Part shown: positions 52,232-62,249 of the stretch, in pieces
Numbering within the stretch: position 1 is the stretch's first letter
Layout: each line of letters starts with the position of its first letter
Source: Fibrobacter succinogenes
Lineage (GTDB): Bacteria; Fibrobacterota; Fibrobacteria; Fibrobacterales; Fibrobacteraceae
Assembly: GCA_902800815.1 (NCBI GenBank)
Contig: CADCGB010000002.1
Location: forward strand, 62,001-126,000
DNA: 64,000 nucleotides
Direction of reading: 5' to 3'
Notes under the pieces: generated by a model
Told to the model about the DNA's origin: nothing
Seen by the model: only the letters and a program-made list of their open reading frames with translations
The model's database searches: none
Program-made: the position numbers and the translations under genes

Positions 52232-55200
52232 ATGGATTTTGGTAATCACGTAAATGCCTGGTGGAGCCGCAAGTGGCTCGACACGCTCCTGGAATCGGCC
52301 GACGAGCAGGCCGTGCGACAGGGGCTAAAGTTCGTGGAACGCGGGCAGGTGACGAGCATCGACATCATCGACAACCGCGTGATTTCTGTGGTAAAGGGCC
52401 CGAACGGGGGCATCCACAACAACTATATCGTGTTCCCCAAGTTCAAGGACGAAAAGGCCGACATCTTCGTGAGCCTATTGATGCAGCAGCCCGCCGAAAT
52501 GCTCGCGCTCAAGAACGGGGCCATGAACCCGCCGCTCGAACTTCTGCTCGCCAAAAGCGGCATTTCCCTCTTCGACAGCATCGACGACGTGAAGATGGGC
52601 TGCGACTGCCGCGACCCCGTGCCCTGCAAGTACATCGTGGCGACCTTCATCAAGATTGCAGAACAGGCCGACACGAACCCCAACCTGCTGTTCAAGCTGC
52701 ACGGGCTCGACCTAGAAGTCTACCGCGAGAGCCGCCCTCTCGACACGAACCTCGAGGCGCCCCCCGAACAGAAGATCGTGCGCGCCCTGGGCGGCAAGAG
52801 CAAAATCTTTGAGCAGGCCGTAGACAATCGGCTCGACTTCGCCGAGGATTCGAGCGAAAGCTTGTTTGCAAACTCGCAGGGGTCCGTTACCCGCACACCC
52901 CGGCAGATATTACCACAATTCGATTTCGATTCCTGGAAGGACTACTCGCGCATACTGCCCGCGATGCTGCCCAACTACCCCAAGTTCTGCCCCGCCGGGA
53001 ACTTCCGCAAGAGCTTTACCGACGAACTGGAAGGCTGCCGCAAGTTTTTCGCAAACTACGAGAACTTCGACCAGTTCCTGGAGCACTACCGCGTAAACAA
53101 TTCCAAGACGTTTATCGCCGAGAACGAGGCCCTGCGCATCTACCACAAGAACGGCTGGCGCTGGCATTTCGACCACCTGAATGAAGGCGGGAACGTCATC
53201 GAGACGGGCCTTAGCGTGCCCCAGGTGATGGGAGCCGTGAGCTGGCTCGGGGGCCGCAACCTCTCCTGGCACCACTACACGGCATGCTACCTGTTCCTGC
53301 TACTGAAGGTGGCGTTCCACCTGGTACGCACGGGCGCCATCTACCCGCAGGTCTTCTGGACGCACAAGGATGTCGCGCAGGTGCGCTGGCTCCCCGCCGA
53401 AATGCTGCCCGATATCCTCGGGATTGTCGCGGACCTCGAGGCGGCCGCCCCGCAAAAGTTCGCGTTCACCGCCCGCGAAGAGGAATTCGTGGAAATGGCG
53501 GAACCCGCAGAACAGGTGCTCTCGCTTTTCATATCGCAACTGCTGCGGTTCGCGCACACGTACAAGCCCGCGCTCAAGACAAACCACGGGAACCTGCTAT
53601 CGTTCTTCTTCACGTGCGTCTCGGGCAGGCTCGCAGGCAACATGCTCTCCGTACCGGCGGGCATACAGAAGTGGTTCTCCGTCTACTCGAGCCTCGATTT
53701 CCGCACGCAACTGCTATTCAAGTGCTACGAGAGCGGAGAGCAGGTCGCACTCGAAGTTTTCGTCATCGATACGGACAAACTCACACCCCTTTCTACTTTA
53801 TTCGAAGAGAACGATGCGCGTCTACTCTCGATTTTGAACATCCTGAATGGCATCGCAGATTCGTTCAAGCCGATGGGTACATACATCGAGAATCGTGCAG
53901 CCTCCCCCATCATGATGCAGGGAGCCGTACTGCTCCAGTTTTTACAGGATTGCCTCAAGAAACTCGAAATTTTCGGCATCAAGACCGAAATCCCCAAGAA
54001 CCTGATGAACGTGGGCAAGCCCAAGCCCAAGATTCGCCTGCAAGGGAGCATGAGCTTCGGTGCGTTTACCGCGAACGACCTGCTCGATTTTGACTGGGAA
54101 GTGGCGATTGGCGACGAGAACGTATCGGCGGAAGAATTCCTGGAACTTGCCGAGAACGCGGATGGGCTATTAAAATACAAGTCGCAGTATGTGGAGGTGA
54201 GCGCCGAGGACCTGCAACGCATCCGCGAACAGATTGAAGGCCGCGCGAAAGGCGCGAAAGATCCCGATGCGGGTGCGGAAGACGCTGCGAGCAACGACAA
54301 TGCCGGTAAAGATGGCACGGGTTCGGAAGGCGACGAAAGTGCGGACGACGCCCCGGTCATCACGCAGGCGAAACTCGTGCAGGCGTGCTTCACCGGGGAA
54401 TGCGACGGCATTCCGGTCGACATGGCGGGCGAATTCAAGCAGCAGTTCGATTCCTGGCGCAGCGAAACCGAAGTCGCCCTCCCCGAGCACCTGAACGCGA
54501 CCATGCGCCCCTACCAGGTGCGCGGCTACTCGTGGATGTACAAGAACCTTGAAATCGGTTTCGGTTGCATTCTCGCCGACGACATGGGCCTCGGAAAGAC
54601 ATTGCAGGTCATCGCGTTCCTCCTCAAGATGCACGAAGAAGGCAAATTGGCCGAAAAGAAGGCGCTCGTGGTAATGCCCGCGGGCCTGTTGTGCAACTGG
54701 CAAGTCGAAATCAAGAAGTTCGCGCCAGAACTTACGTTCTTCGCCTACCACGGAGGAAGCCGCGACCTCGAGAAATTCCACGCCGACGTATTGCTCACGA
54801 CCTACGCCACCTTCCGCAAGGACTTTGAGGAACTGAACGAACGCCCGTGGCAAGCCATCGTCATCGACGAAGCGCAGAACATCAAGAACGCCGACAGCGA
54901 GCAGAGCAGGCTATTGCGCCGCATGCGCGCCCCCATGAAAATCGCGATGAGCGGCACCCCCGTCGAGAACCGACTCATGGAATTCTGGACCATCATGGAC
55001 TTCGCAAACCGCGGGTTCTTCCCGAGCGCGACCGAATTCCGCGAAAAGTTCGAGACGCCCATCCAGAAACTCGGCAACGAGAAGGTGGCGGAAACCTTCC
55101 GGAAGATTGCCGCGCCCTTCATGCTGCGCCGCCTCAAGACCGACAAGAGCATCATCAGCGACTTGCCCGACAAGATTATCCAGGACGAATACGCCGAACT

Positions 55201-56011
55201 CACCAAGCCGCAAGCGGCACTGTACCAGAAGACGCTCGAGCACTTTATGCAGGAACTCGAGATGGAGCAGGCGATGAGCGAGAAGGCGAACGACGCGCAC
55301 GCACTCTTCAAGCGCAAGGGAATCATCTTGCAGATGATTCTCGCCCTCAAACAGATTTGCAACCACCCCGCAACATTCCTGAAGGGTGCGGCTGTTGCAC
55401 CGCAGGAGAAGGTCGCTGAGCCTGCCGAAGCGACACCAGCAGAAAATGCGCCGGCCACAAGCGCGCCGGCCCTTTCCTCCGGCAAGATGCAGATGCTCCT
55501 CGACCTGCTCACCTCCATCCAAGAACAGGGCGAAAAGACGCTCATCTTCACGCAGTTCGCCGAAATGGGATTCCTGCTCGAAAAGACCATCACGGAAGAA
55601 CTCGGGCTCCGCACGCACTTCTACCACGGCGGATGCACGCAGACGCAGCGCACCTCCATGATCGAGGACTTCCAGAAAAACGAAGACTGCAAGGTTCTCA
55701 TCCTCTCACTCAAGGCGGGCGGAACGGGCCTCAACCTCACCGCCGCATCGCAGGTCATCCATTACGACTTGTGGTGGAACCCCGCCATCGAAGCGCAGGC
55801 CACCGACCGCGCCTTCCGTATCGGGCAGACGCGCAATGTGCAGGTCCACAGGTTCATCACCAAGGGAACGTTCGAAGAAAAAATCAACGCGCTTCTCGAG
55901 ACAAAGAAGTCCATCGCGAACATGACCGTGAGCGCGGGCGAAACCTGGCTCGCCGACATGGACGACAAGCAACTCGGCGAAGTCTTCGGGCTCGACAACA
56001 CCCTCGTCTAG
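52232..56011 (+). CDS. SNF2-family helicase with SWIM-like motif
   Basis: 1259-residue DNA-dependent ATPase of the Swi2/Snf2 group. The N-terminus holds a SWIM-like zinc motif CDCRDPVPCKY near residue 128, where the usual final His is Tyr. A long middle region follows, with an acidic Gly/Asp/Asn linker at about 670-710. The ATPase core includes motif I ADDMGLGKTLQV (near 790), motif II DEAQNIKN, SGTPVENR, then the helicase C domain with TLIFTQFAEMG, LSLKAGGTGLNLT and the DRAFRIGQTRNVQVHRFITKGTFEEKI end. These proteins remodel DNA-protein complexes; the specific target is unknown. It appears to have its own promoter and no Shine-Dalgarno. Confidence 0.9.
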   Translation: MDFGNHVNAWWSRKWLDTLLESADEQAVRQGLKFVERGQVTSIDIIDNRVISVVKGPNGGIHNNYIVFPKFKDEKADIFVSLLMQQPAEMLALKNGAMNPPLELLLAKSGISLFDSIDDVKMGCDCRDPVPCKYIVATFIKIAEQADTNPNLLFKLHGLDLEVYRESRPLDTNLEAPPEQKIVRALGGKSKIFEQAVDNRLDFAEDSSESLFANSQGSVTRTPRQILPQFDFDSWKDYSRILPAMLPNYPKFCPAGNFRKSFTDELEGCRKFFANYENFDQFLEHYRVNNSKTFIAENEALRIYHKNGWRWHFDHLNEGGNVIETGLSVPQVMGAVSWLGGRNLSWHHYTACYLFLLLKVAFHLVRTGAIYPQVFWTHKDVAQVRWLPAEMLPDILGIVADLEAAAPQKFAFTAREEEFVEMAEPAEQVLSLFISQLLRFAHTYKPALKTNHGNLLSFFFTCVSGRLAGNMLSVPAGIQKWFSVYSSLDFRTQLLFKCYESGEQVALEVFVIDTDKLTPLSTLFEENDARLLSILNILNGIADSFKPMGTYIENRAASPIMMQGAVLLQFLQDCLKKLEIFGIKTEIPKNLMNVGKPKPKIRLQGSMSFGAFTANDLLDFDWEVAIGDENVSAEEFLELAENADGLLKYKSQYVEVSAEDLQRIREQIEGRAKGAKDPDAGAEDAASNDNAGKDGTGSEGDESADDAPVITQAKLVQACFTGECDGIPVDMAGEFKQQFDSWRSETEVALPEHLNATMRPYQVRGYSWMYKNLEIGFGCILADDMGLGKTLQVIAFLLKMHEEGKLAEKKALVVMPAGLLCNWQVEIKKFAPELTFFAYHGGSRDLEKFHADVLLTTYATFRKDFEELNERPWQAIVIDEAQNIKNADSEQSRLLRRMRAPMKIAMSGTPVENRLMEFWTIMDFANRGFFPSATEFREKFETPIQKLGNEKVAETFRKIAAPFMLRRLKTDKSIISDLPDKIIQDEYAELTKPQAALYQKTLEHFMQELEMEQAMSEKANDAHALFKRKGIILQMILALKQICNHPATFLKGAAVAPQEKVAEPAEATPAENAPATSAPALSSGKMQMLLDLLTSIQEQGEKTLIFTQFAEMGFLLEKTITEELGLRTHFYHGGCTQTQRTSMIEDFQKNEDCKVLILSLKAGGTGLNLTAASQVIHYDLWWNPAIEAQATDRAFRIGQTRNVQVHRFITKGTFEEKINALLETKKSIANMTVSAGETWLADMDDKQLGEVFGLDNTLV

Positions 56012-56036
56012 CAAGATTTCAGCACAAACTAATCAC

Positions 56037-56061
56037 AGAAAAAGGCCGCCGGGGCAACCTT
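56037..56061 (-). terminator. Terminator of the small AT-rich gene pair
   Basis: On the minus strand AAGGTTGC pairs with GCGGCCTT (two G-U pairs) across a 4-nt loop, followed by TTTTTCTG. It resembles the AAGGTGGC / GCCGCCTT terminators at 7778 and 10363. On the plus strand it is a poorer hairpin that could also serve the helicase gene. Confidence 0.6.
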
Positions 56062-56077
56062 CTTATTAAAACTTAAT

Positions 56078-56545
56078 CTATTTTGATTTCACTTTTTCTT
56101 TGATGAAGAAAAAGTGTAAATCCCCGCTAGGTTCATTTTCTCTTTGTACTATATTGGTCCCATTCACACAAAAAACTTGCGTTTCTTCAATCATCCAATT
56201 TCCAGGGAATTTTTTCGTAAGCCATTCCTTATATTTCTCGCGAAACGGAACCAACTTGTACACAAAATAACACAGAGAATCACAAATTTTAGGATTTTCT
56301 TGGAGATTCCCGTCTGTTATAGGACAGTAATATCGGTCAACGAGACCTAATCGATAATGGATCGAATCACCCTCATCTCGTTTAAATTTTTCGATATACT
56401 TTAAAACAGAATCGGCATCTACATAGTCAGGGCAATACACGCCATTTACAACTTTATATTCAAGTTCTTTGTTATTCTTTTCACCTTGTCCAAAAGCAAG
56501 GCAAAAAGAAGAAAGCAACAATAAAAAAAGCAACTTTTTATTCAT
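56078..56545 (-). CDS. Small exported protein, AT-rich gene
   Basis: 155-residue protein with a signal peptide (LLFLLLLSSFCLAFG/Q) and a mature part with five Cys and many Lys, Tyr and Phe (VDRYYCPITDG, FPGNWMIEETQVFCVNGT). No family is recognised. Its base composition is clearly more AT-rich than its neighbours. The start ATG overlaps the previous stop (TAATG), so it is translationally coupled to the lipoprotein upstream. Confidence 0.7.
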   Translation of the reverse strand: MNKKLLFLLLLSSFCLAFGQGEKNNKELEYKVVNGVYCPDYVDADSVLKYIEKFKRDEGDSIHYRLGLVDRYYCPITDGNLQENPKICDSLCYFVYKLVPFREKYKEWLTKKFPGNWMIEETQVFCVNGTNIVQRENEPSGDLHFFFIKEKVKSK

Positions 56546-57009
56546 TAGAATAGAATTCCTTCTTTTATATTGTAGCAAGCACCTGAATTATTCACATCAA
56601 TCCACGCATTTTTCCATATAGGAAAGCCATCTATTTCTGCATTGTAATAATAGTCATAATCAACAAGAACAAAATTTAAAGAATCTATTTCTGCAACTTC
56701 AGCCTTCGAATTCCATTTTTCTATACAATAACTAAAGGCATCCTCTGAAATACTACGCACAACATAAACAAAGGAATCTTCTTCAACACTGCAATAGTTT
56801 GAATTATCACAATGATTTTTTCGTCCAGATGTATTAAAGATCTTTTTCGCAATATCTTTATCTAACCGGCAAGGATAAGGAACAGGGACGTCGCTATCCG
56901 AACAAAGAGGGCTTTGACTCTGTTTTGGATGAGTAAAACAAGAACAGAGAATCATGCATAGTGAAAGAATTAAATGCTTTGAAATCCTCATATAACTGAC
57001 GACATTCAT
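56545..57009 (-). CDS. Small lipoprotein, AT-rich gene
   Basis: 154 residues with lipobox LCSC (Cys24 from this start) followed by a Cys-rich domain (CSDSD, PCRLDKD, HCDNSNYCS). ATG 57009 is used; an internal ATG at 56991 gives a tighter signal peptide and is equally possible. No family is recognised. Together with the next gene it forms a 0.9-kb AT-rich insert between ribF and the helicase. It begins 17 bp after the ribF stop and may be read through from that operon. Confidence 0.68.
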   Translation of the reverse strand: MNVVSYMRISKHLILSLCMILCSCFTHPKQSQSPLCSDSDVPVPYPCRLDKDIAKKIFNTSGRKNHCDNSNYCSVEEDSFVYVVRSISEDAFSYCIEKWNSKAEVAEIDSLNFVLVDYDYYYNAEIDGFPIWKNAWIDVNNSGACYNIKEGILF

Positions 57010-57026
57010 TAAGAAAGGCCTGATTT

Positions 57027-57920
57027 CTATTCGGCCCAGTGGTTTCCGTTGTAGTTCTTGGCGGTGTCGGCGTCCATGCCGATTTGGCGCACGAGGTCTT
57101 CCATGCTGGCAAATTTCTGTTCAGGGCGCAGGTAGGCCATCAGGTCGAGCACCAGGTGCTGCCCGTAGATATCCTCGCTAAAGTCGAGAAGGTAGGCCTC
57201 GATAGCCATCTGGTGGGGCCCGGGCGCAGAGGGCTGCACTCCGATATTCACCACAGCGCGGCAAATGCGGCCATCCGCAAGCCTCGCGGACGCCACGTAC
57301 ACGCCGGATTTCGGCAGGAACTTGTACTGTTCCACCTGCAGGTTCGCAGTCGGGAACCCGATGGTATGCCCGAGACGCTTGCCCACGACTACGGTGCCGG
57401 AGAGGCGGTAGGGTCGCCCGAGGTATGTCTGCGCGCGGGAAACGTCGCCGTTCAATAGCGCGTTGCGCACGGCGGAAGAACTCACGCGTTCGCCCTTGTG
57501 CAAAACAATCGAAAGCATCTGCGTGCTGAGTTCCGGGAACGCGGCGGTAATCGTCTCGTAGTTGCCCTTGCCGCCCGCGCCAAAGCAGTGGTCGTGTCCG
57601 AAGAACATGGAGCACACGCCGCGCTTCTCGATGAGTTCCCTACGGACAAATTCATCAAACGGGAGTTTCGCGACTTCGGGCGTAAACGGCAGCACCAGGA
57701 AATCGAGCCCGAGACTTTCGATGAACTCGCGCTTTTCTTCGGTGGTGGTGAGGAGCAGCGGGTCACCGGGTCCGCGCAGCACATAGTTGGAATGGGGTTC
57801 GAAGGTGATGACGGTCGGAATCCAGCCGTTCACTTCGGCAACAGCCTTCAGGGTACGGAAAAGCGCCTGGTGCCCCAGGTGGCACCCGTCAAAATTACCC
57901 ATCGTCACGGCGCGTTTCAT
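57027..57920 (-). CDS. ribF: Bifunctional riboflavin kinase / FAD synthetase
   Basis: 297-residue enzyme converting riboflavin to FMN and then FAD. The N-terminal FAD synthetase nucleotidyltransferase has TMGNFDGCHLGHQAL (GxFDGxHxGH) near residues 6-20, and FGHDHCFG and SSSAVRNAL. The C-terminal riboflavin kinase has GKRLGHTIGFPTANL near 178 and the E-A-Y-L-L-D-F block near 244. The ATG overlaps the truB stop (ATGA). No FMN riboswitch is visible upstream because the gene is read from the rimP operon. Confidence 0.95.
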   Translation of the reverse strand: MKRAVTMGNFDGCHLGHQALFRTLKAVAEVNGWIPTVITFEPHSNYVLRGPGDPLLLTTTEEKREFIESLGLDFLVLPFTPEVAKLPFDEFVRRELIEKRGVCSMFFGHDHCFGAGGKGNYETITAAFPELSTQMLSIVLHKGERVSSSAVRNALLNGDVSRAQTYLGRPYRLSGTVVVGKRLGHTIGFPTANLQVEQYKFLPKSGVYVASARLADGRICRAVVNIGVQPSAPGPHQMAIEAYLLDFSEDIYGQHLVLDLMAYLRPEQKFASMEDLVRQIGMDADTAKNYNGNHWAE

Positions 57921-58843
57921 TCGTCTTCCCCTAAATATATCTTCGGGCAAATACGTCCCGGTTCGTAGCGGCATACGCTCAGCACATTGCCATTTGCATC
58001 GGCGGCAAACACGAGCCTTTCGCAATCGTCGCCACGGCCCTGCTGTTTTTCGGCGCCTTCCACGGACTCGCGCCACGGAATCCAGTTGCCCTTGCGGATA
58101 ACCGCCATCTGGTCTGCATCGAGTTTCACGACCGGGAAGTCGAGCACCTGTTCCACAGACTTGAGGTGTTCACGCGTCAGGTCTTCGCCGCGCACGGCGG
58201 ATTCCACGGAGACCTTCCCGATGCGGTGGCGACGAATCTGCGAGACGCACCCGCAGGTCCCGAGAGCACGGGCAATGTCGCGCCCGAGCGCACGCACGTA
58301 GGTTCCCTTGCTGCAAACGCACTCGATATTGAACGTCGCAAATTCCTTGCCGGAACAACCTTCGGTCACACCGCCCTCGCCCACGACTTTGAGCGACTCG
58401 ATATGGATGCGACGCGGCTTCATCTCAAAATCCTTCCCGCGTTCGGCCCAGTCGCTCGCGCGGCGGCCGTCAATCTTCACGGCGCAATAGCGGGGCGGAA
58501 TCTGGTCTATGTCGCCCGTGAACTGCGGGAGAACCGCTTCGAGGGCAGCGCGGTTCACTGCACGCGCGTCCCCCTGTTCCACGACATCCCCGTCCCATTC
58601 GAGAGTGTCGGTCTCGTAGCCCAGATGCAGGCGGAACGTGTAGCACTTGTCCTTCGCCTCCACGTAAGGCAACAGGCGCGTCGCACGCCCGGTGGCGGCG
58701 ATAATCAGGCCCGACGCCCGCAAATCGAGCGTCCCGGCATGCCCCACGCGCTTAGTACAAAAGACCCTTTTCAACGGGAAAAGGGCCTTGAACGATGTTT
58801 CGCCGGCAGCTTTGTCCAGCAGGATGAATCCCGAAGGAGCCAA
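57917..58843 (-). CDS. truB: tRNA pseudouridine-55 synthase
   Basis: 308-residue pseudouridine synthase for U55 of the T-loop of tRNA. The catalytic Asp lies in VGHAGTLDLRASGLI near residue 40 (the usual T-L-D-P is T-L-D-L here). KCYTFRLHLGYETDTLEWDG, IPPRYCAVKIDGRRASDWA and CSKGTYVRALGRDIA follow as in the family. It starts at TTG 58843 directly after the rbfA stop, with GGGG 8 nt upstream. The C-terminal 40 residues are a variable extension. Confidence 0.94.
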   Translation of the reverse strand: MAPSGFILLDKAAGETSFKALFPLKRVFCTKRVGHAGTLDLRASGLIIAATGRATRLLPYVEAKDKCYTFRLHLGYETDTLEWDGDVVEQGDARAVNRAALEAVLPQFTGDIDQIPPRYCAVKIDGRRASDWAERGKDFEMKPRRIHIESLKVVGEGGVTEGCSGKEFATFNIECVCSKGTYVRALGRDIARALGTCGCVSQIRRHRIGKVSVESAVRGEDLTREHLKSVEQVLDFPVVKLDADQMAVIRKGNWIPWRESVEGAEKQQGRGDDCERLVFAADANGNVLSVCRYEPGRICPKIYLGEDE

Positions 58844-59197
58844 CTAGAGTTCCCCTTTCTGCTTCAGCTCGGCGAGGATTTCCTCGATGTGCATCGCATG
58901 TTCCAGGTTCTCGTCCAGCACGAACTTCAGTTCGGGAATCTTGCGTATCTTGAGCGACTTGCCCAACACGCCGCGGATAAAGCCCGCGGAATTGTTGAGG
59001 CCAATCAGGGAATCGGTCTTTTCCTTGTCCGTCCCCATGACCGACACGAGAATCTTCGCATAGCTCAGGTCCTCGGTAATCGTCACGCGGGTAATGCTCG
59101 CAAGGCTGCTCACGCGAGGATCCTTGAGCCCCTTCTGCAGGAGCTTTCCGATTTCCTCGCGGAACTGTTCGCCCAGTCTGTCTGTTCTGCGGCTCAT
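58844..59197 (-). CDS. rbfA: Ribosome-binding factor A
   Basis: 117-residue KH-like ribosome maturation factor that binds the 30S subunit during 16S 5'-end processing. The sequence R-x-x-R-L-G-E-Q-F start, DPRVSSLASITRVTITEDLSYAKILVSV and IPELKFVLDENLEHAMHIEEIL are the family pattern. It starts with a one-base overlap at the infB stop; AAGGA lies 6 nt upstream. Confidence 0.94.
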   Translation of the reverse strand: MSRRTDRLGEQFREEIGKLLQKGLKDPRVSSLASITRVTITEDLSYAKILVSVMGTDKEKTDSLIGLNNSAGFIRGVLGKSLKIRKIPELKFVLDENLEHAMHIEEILAELKQKGEL

Positions 59198-62100
59198 TAG
59201 GCGTCCTTTTCCTCGGCAGCCTTCTTGGCCTTCTCTTCGGCTTCTTCGCGGGCGACGTCTTCAAGCGTACGTGCAACCTTGACTTCCTTGAAGAAGATGA
59301 GGCTGTCGCCTTCCTTGATATCGTCGTAGCCCTTGAGGCCGATACCGCACTCGAAGCCACGAGCGACAGACTTGACGTCGTCCTTCATGCGCTTGAGCGA
59401 CTGAACCACGGTCGTACCGAGTTCCACGCCGTTGCGGTACACGCGAACGTGAGAGGTGCGGTCCACTTCGCCGTCGGTAACCATACAGCCGGCGATGAGG
59501 CCGATCTTCGGAATCTTGAACACCTGGCGGATTTCGGCTTCGCCCGAAAGTTCCTCGCGCATAATCGGCTTGAGCAAACCTTCCACGGCGTTCTTGATAT
59601 CCTCGATGCAGTCGTAAATCACGCGGTAGTTGCGGATTTCGATGCCTTCCTTCTGAGCCATCTCGCGGATAGAGAGCGAGGGCATCAGGTGGAACGAGAC
59701 GATAATGGCAGATGCGGTCGTCGCAAGCAAAATGTCGGATTCCGTAATGGTACCCACACCCTTGCGGATGATGTTGACGCGCACTTCCCTGTTGGTAAGC
59801 TTTTCGAGGGATGCGGCAAGAGCTTCGGCAGAACCACCCACGTCGGCCTTGACGATGAGGTTGAGTTCGGAGAGCTTGCCTTCCTTCTTGTCGTTGAAGG
59901 AATTCTCGAGAGAAACGGTCTTGCGGGCGCGCAGGTCGCGTTCGCGAGCGGCCATGCGGCGCTTGCTCGCAATCTCACGTGCCGTCTTTTCGTCGTCGAC
60001 CACGATGAGGTCGTCACCGGCCTGCGGCGTACCGTCGAAGCCGAGCACCTGGCACGGGCTGGAAGGCGGCACGGCCTTGAGCTGCTCGCCACGTTCGTTG
60101 AACATGGCGCGCACGCGACCAGCGTAAATACCACACACGAACGGGTCACCCACATGGAGCGTACCGTTCTGCACAAGAATCGTAGCCATGGAGCCCTTGC
60201 CCACGTCGAGCTTGGATTCCACGACGGCGCCACGGGCGTGAGCGTCCGGGTTCGCCTTGAGTTCCTGAACTTCGGCTTCGAGCGCGAGCGTTTCCAGGAG
60301 CTGGTCCATGCCCTGGCCCGTACGGGCAGAGACTTCCACACAGCTCGTGGTACCGCCCCACTGTTCCACTTCCACGCCGCGTTCGGCGAGCTGGGCGCGG
60401 ATCTTGTCGGGGTTCGCCGTCGGAAGGTCAATCTTCGTGATGGCGACAACCATCGGGACCTTCTCGCGCTTTGCAAGATCAATACATTCTACCGTCTGGG
60501 GCATCACCATGGAGTCGGCAGCCACAACGAGCACGATCACGTCGGTCACCTGAGAACCGCGGGCACGCATGGCGCTAAACGCCTCGTGACCCGGAGTATC
60601 GAGGAAGGTCACCTTGCCCTGGGCCGTCGTTACTTCGTATGCACCGATGTGCTGGGTAATGCCACCCGATTCGCCAGAAACCACGTGGGTCTTGCGGATC
60701 CAGTCGAGGAGAGAAGTCTTACCGTGGTCCACGTGGCCCATCACGGTCACCACCGGATGGCGCGGCTTCAGGTTTTCCTGGGATTCCTCTTCCACGCCGA
60801 GAGCTTCCTCTTCGTATTCCTCCATGAGCTGGGCCTCATAGCCAAACTCGTCGGCAAGAATCTGGATGGTCTCGAAATCGAGGCGGGCGTTGATGGTCAC
60901 CATCATGCCCATCTCCATGCACTTCGCAATCACGCGGGCAGGCATCTGGTCCATGAGGCCAGCGAGTTCGCCCACGGTAATGAAATCGGAAGTCTTGAGA
61001 ATCTTCTTCTCTTCGCCGGAATCGTTGTCGTTGTGTTCCTTGCGATAAACTTTCTTGACAGGCTTCTTGGAAAGGTCGGCCATCACGCGCGAGACGTTCT
61101 GGCGTACCATTTCCTGCTGCTGTTCCTTCTGCTGTTCCTGGCGGTCACGGCTATTGCCACGGCGGTTCTTGTCGTTGCCGTGACGGCCATTCTGGCCCTT
61201 TGCGGAATTGCCGCCCTTGCCGGCATTCTGCGAGCCCATTCCAGGTGCGCTCGCGTTGAACGCCTCCTGCATGGAACCGCTGGAGAACCCACCGTTACGG
61301 CCGGTGTAGCCGCCGCGGGAACTGCTAGCGCCACCGCCCTGACCGGGCCTGCGCTGACCATTGCTACGATTGTCGCCGGTGCCGCTGCTACGCGGGCCGA
61401 ACGAGCCGGTGTAACCCTGGGCATTGCCCGGGCCACGACCACCGGGGCCGGGGCGACGGTTGCCACCCGGACCGCGGCCGCCCTGCTGTTGCTGCTGGGA
61501 CTTCGCGATACGCGCGAGGATGGCGGCATCGGGCTTGAACACCTGGGCCTTCATCGGGGGCTGCTTGAGTTCAGTATCTGCGGTCATCATCGTCGGGGCT
61601 GCAGGGGCAGCCGCGACAGGCTTGGGATCAGGCTTCACTGCCGGTTCCGGTGCCGGCGCTGCAACAGGCTTTTCGGGAGCAGCGGCGGGTTTCTCGGGAG
61701 CGGGGGCAGCCTTGGGAGCCTCCGGTGCAGCAGGTGCCTCTACGGGCTTCGGTGCAGCGGGCGTTTCGACCTTGGGGGTTTCAGCCTTAGCCGGTGCCGC
61801 GGGGGCAGCAGGCGCGCTTGCGGGAGCAGCGGCGGGGGCCTCGGCGGCAGCGGGCTTTGCCGCAGCCTTCGTTGCAGCGGGCTTTGCCGTAGCCTTCTTT
61901 GTCGTAGTAGCCTTCTTGAGGCTGATCTTCACGCCGTCCTTCGTCGTCGACGTAGTCGTCGACTTCTTCTTCTCGGTAGAAGATTCCGCATCGGAAGAAG
62001 ATGCCTTCTTCAGGTTCTTGGAGCGGGCATCCTGTTTCTTCTTCTCTTCGGCGACTGCCGCTTCGATCTTTTCGAAGTCCGAAGCGTTCACCTTCGACAC

Positions 62101-62211
62101 CTGCGTCAATACCTTGACGCCGTTGTCGCGCAGAAGTTTCATCACGAGTTCACTCTTGACCCCGTGTTCCTTAGCCCAATCGACCGGTTTGATCTGTTCT
62201 TCAATACTCAT
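59197..62211 (-). CDS. infB: Translation initiation factor IF-2
   Basis: 1004-residue GTPase that delivers initiator tRNA to the 30S subunit. An IF2-N domain is at 1-55. A very long Ala/Pro/Lys-rich segment (about 90-230) and a Gly/Arg/Ser-rich segment (about 235-370) follow, then a second IF2-N-like part. The G domain has [10 protein letters not shown] near 490, DTPGH, and the G4 motif reading TKID instead of the common NKxD. Domains II-IV finish the protein with the C-terminal IF2 fold. The linkers make it longer than many IF-2s. CAGG lies 8 nt before the ATG. Confidence 0.96.
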   Translation of the reverse strand: MSIEEQIKPVDWAKEHGVKSELVMKLLRDNGVKVLTQVSKVNASDFEKIEAAVAEEKKKQDARSKNLKKASSSDAESSTEKKKSTTTSTTKDGVKISLKKATTTKKATAKPAATKAAAKPAAAEAPAAAPASAPAAPAAPAKAETPKVETPAAPKPVEAPAAPEAPKAAPAPEKPAAAPEKPVAAPAPEPAVKPDPKPVAAAPAAPTMMTADTELKQPPMKAQVFKPDAAILARIAKSQQQQQGGRGPGGNRRPGPGGRGPGNAQGYTGSFGPRSSGTGDNRSNGQRRPGQGGGASSSRGGYTGRNGGFSSGSMQEAFNASAPGMGSQNAGKGGNSAKGQNGRHGNDKNRRGNSRDRQEQQKEQQQEMVRQNVSRVMADLSKKPVKKVYRKEHNDNDSGEEKKILKTSDFITVGELAGLMDQMPARVIAKCMEMGMMVTINARLDFETIQILADEFGYEAQLMEEYEEEALGVEEESQENLKPRHPVVTVMGHVDHGKTSLLDWIRKTHVVSGESGGITQHIGAYEVTTAQGKVTFLDTPGHEAFSAMRARGSQVTDVIVLVVAADSMVMPQTVECIDLAKREKVPMVVAITKIDLPTANPDKIRAQLAERGVEVEQWGGTTSCVEVSARTGQGMDQLLETLALEAEVQELKANPDAHARGAVVESKLDVGKGSMATILVQNGTLHVGDPFVCGIYAGRVRAMFNERGEQLKAVPPSSPCQVLGFDGTPQAGDDLIVVDDEKTAREIASKRRMAARERDLRARKTVSLENSFNDKKEGKLSELNLIVKADVGGSAEALAASLEKLTNREVRVNIIRKGVGTITESDILLATTASAIIVSFHLMPSLSIREMAQKEGIEIRNYRVIYDCIEDIKNAVEGLLKPIMREELSGEAEIRQVFKIPKIGLIAGCMVTDGEVDRTSHVRVYRNGVELGTTVVQSLKRMKDDVKSVARGFECGIGLKGYDDIKEGDSLIFFKEVKVARTLEDVAREEAEEKAKKAAEEKDA

Positions 62212-62249
62212 TAATTAGCCTGTTTATTGATCCCATTTATTGGAGGAGA

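Noticed and set aside
59449-62214. A 921-residue open frame on the plus strand opposite infB
   Set aside because: It has no family signatures, its composition mirrors the antisense of the Ala/Pro/Lys-rich IF-2, and IF-2 is certain. Codon bias creates such antisense frames across the window.
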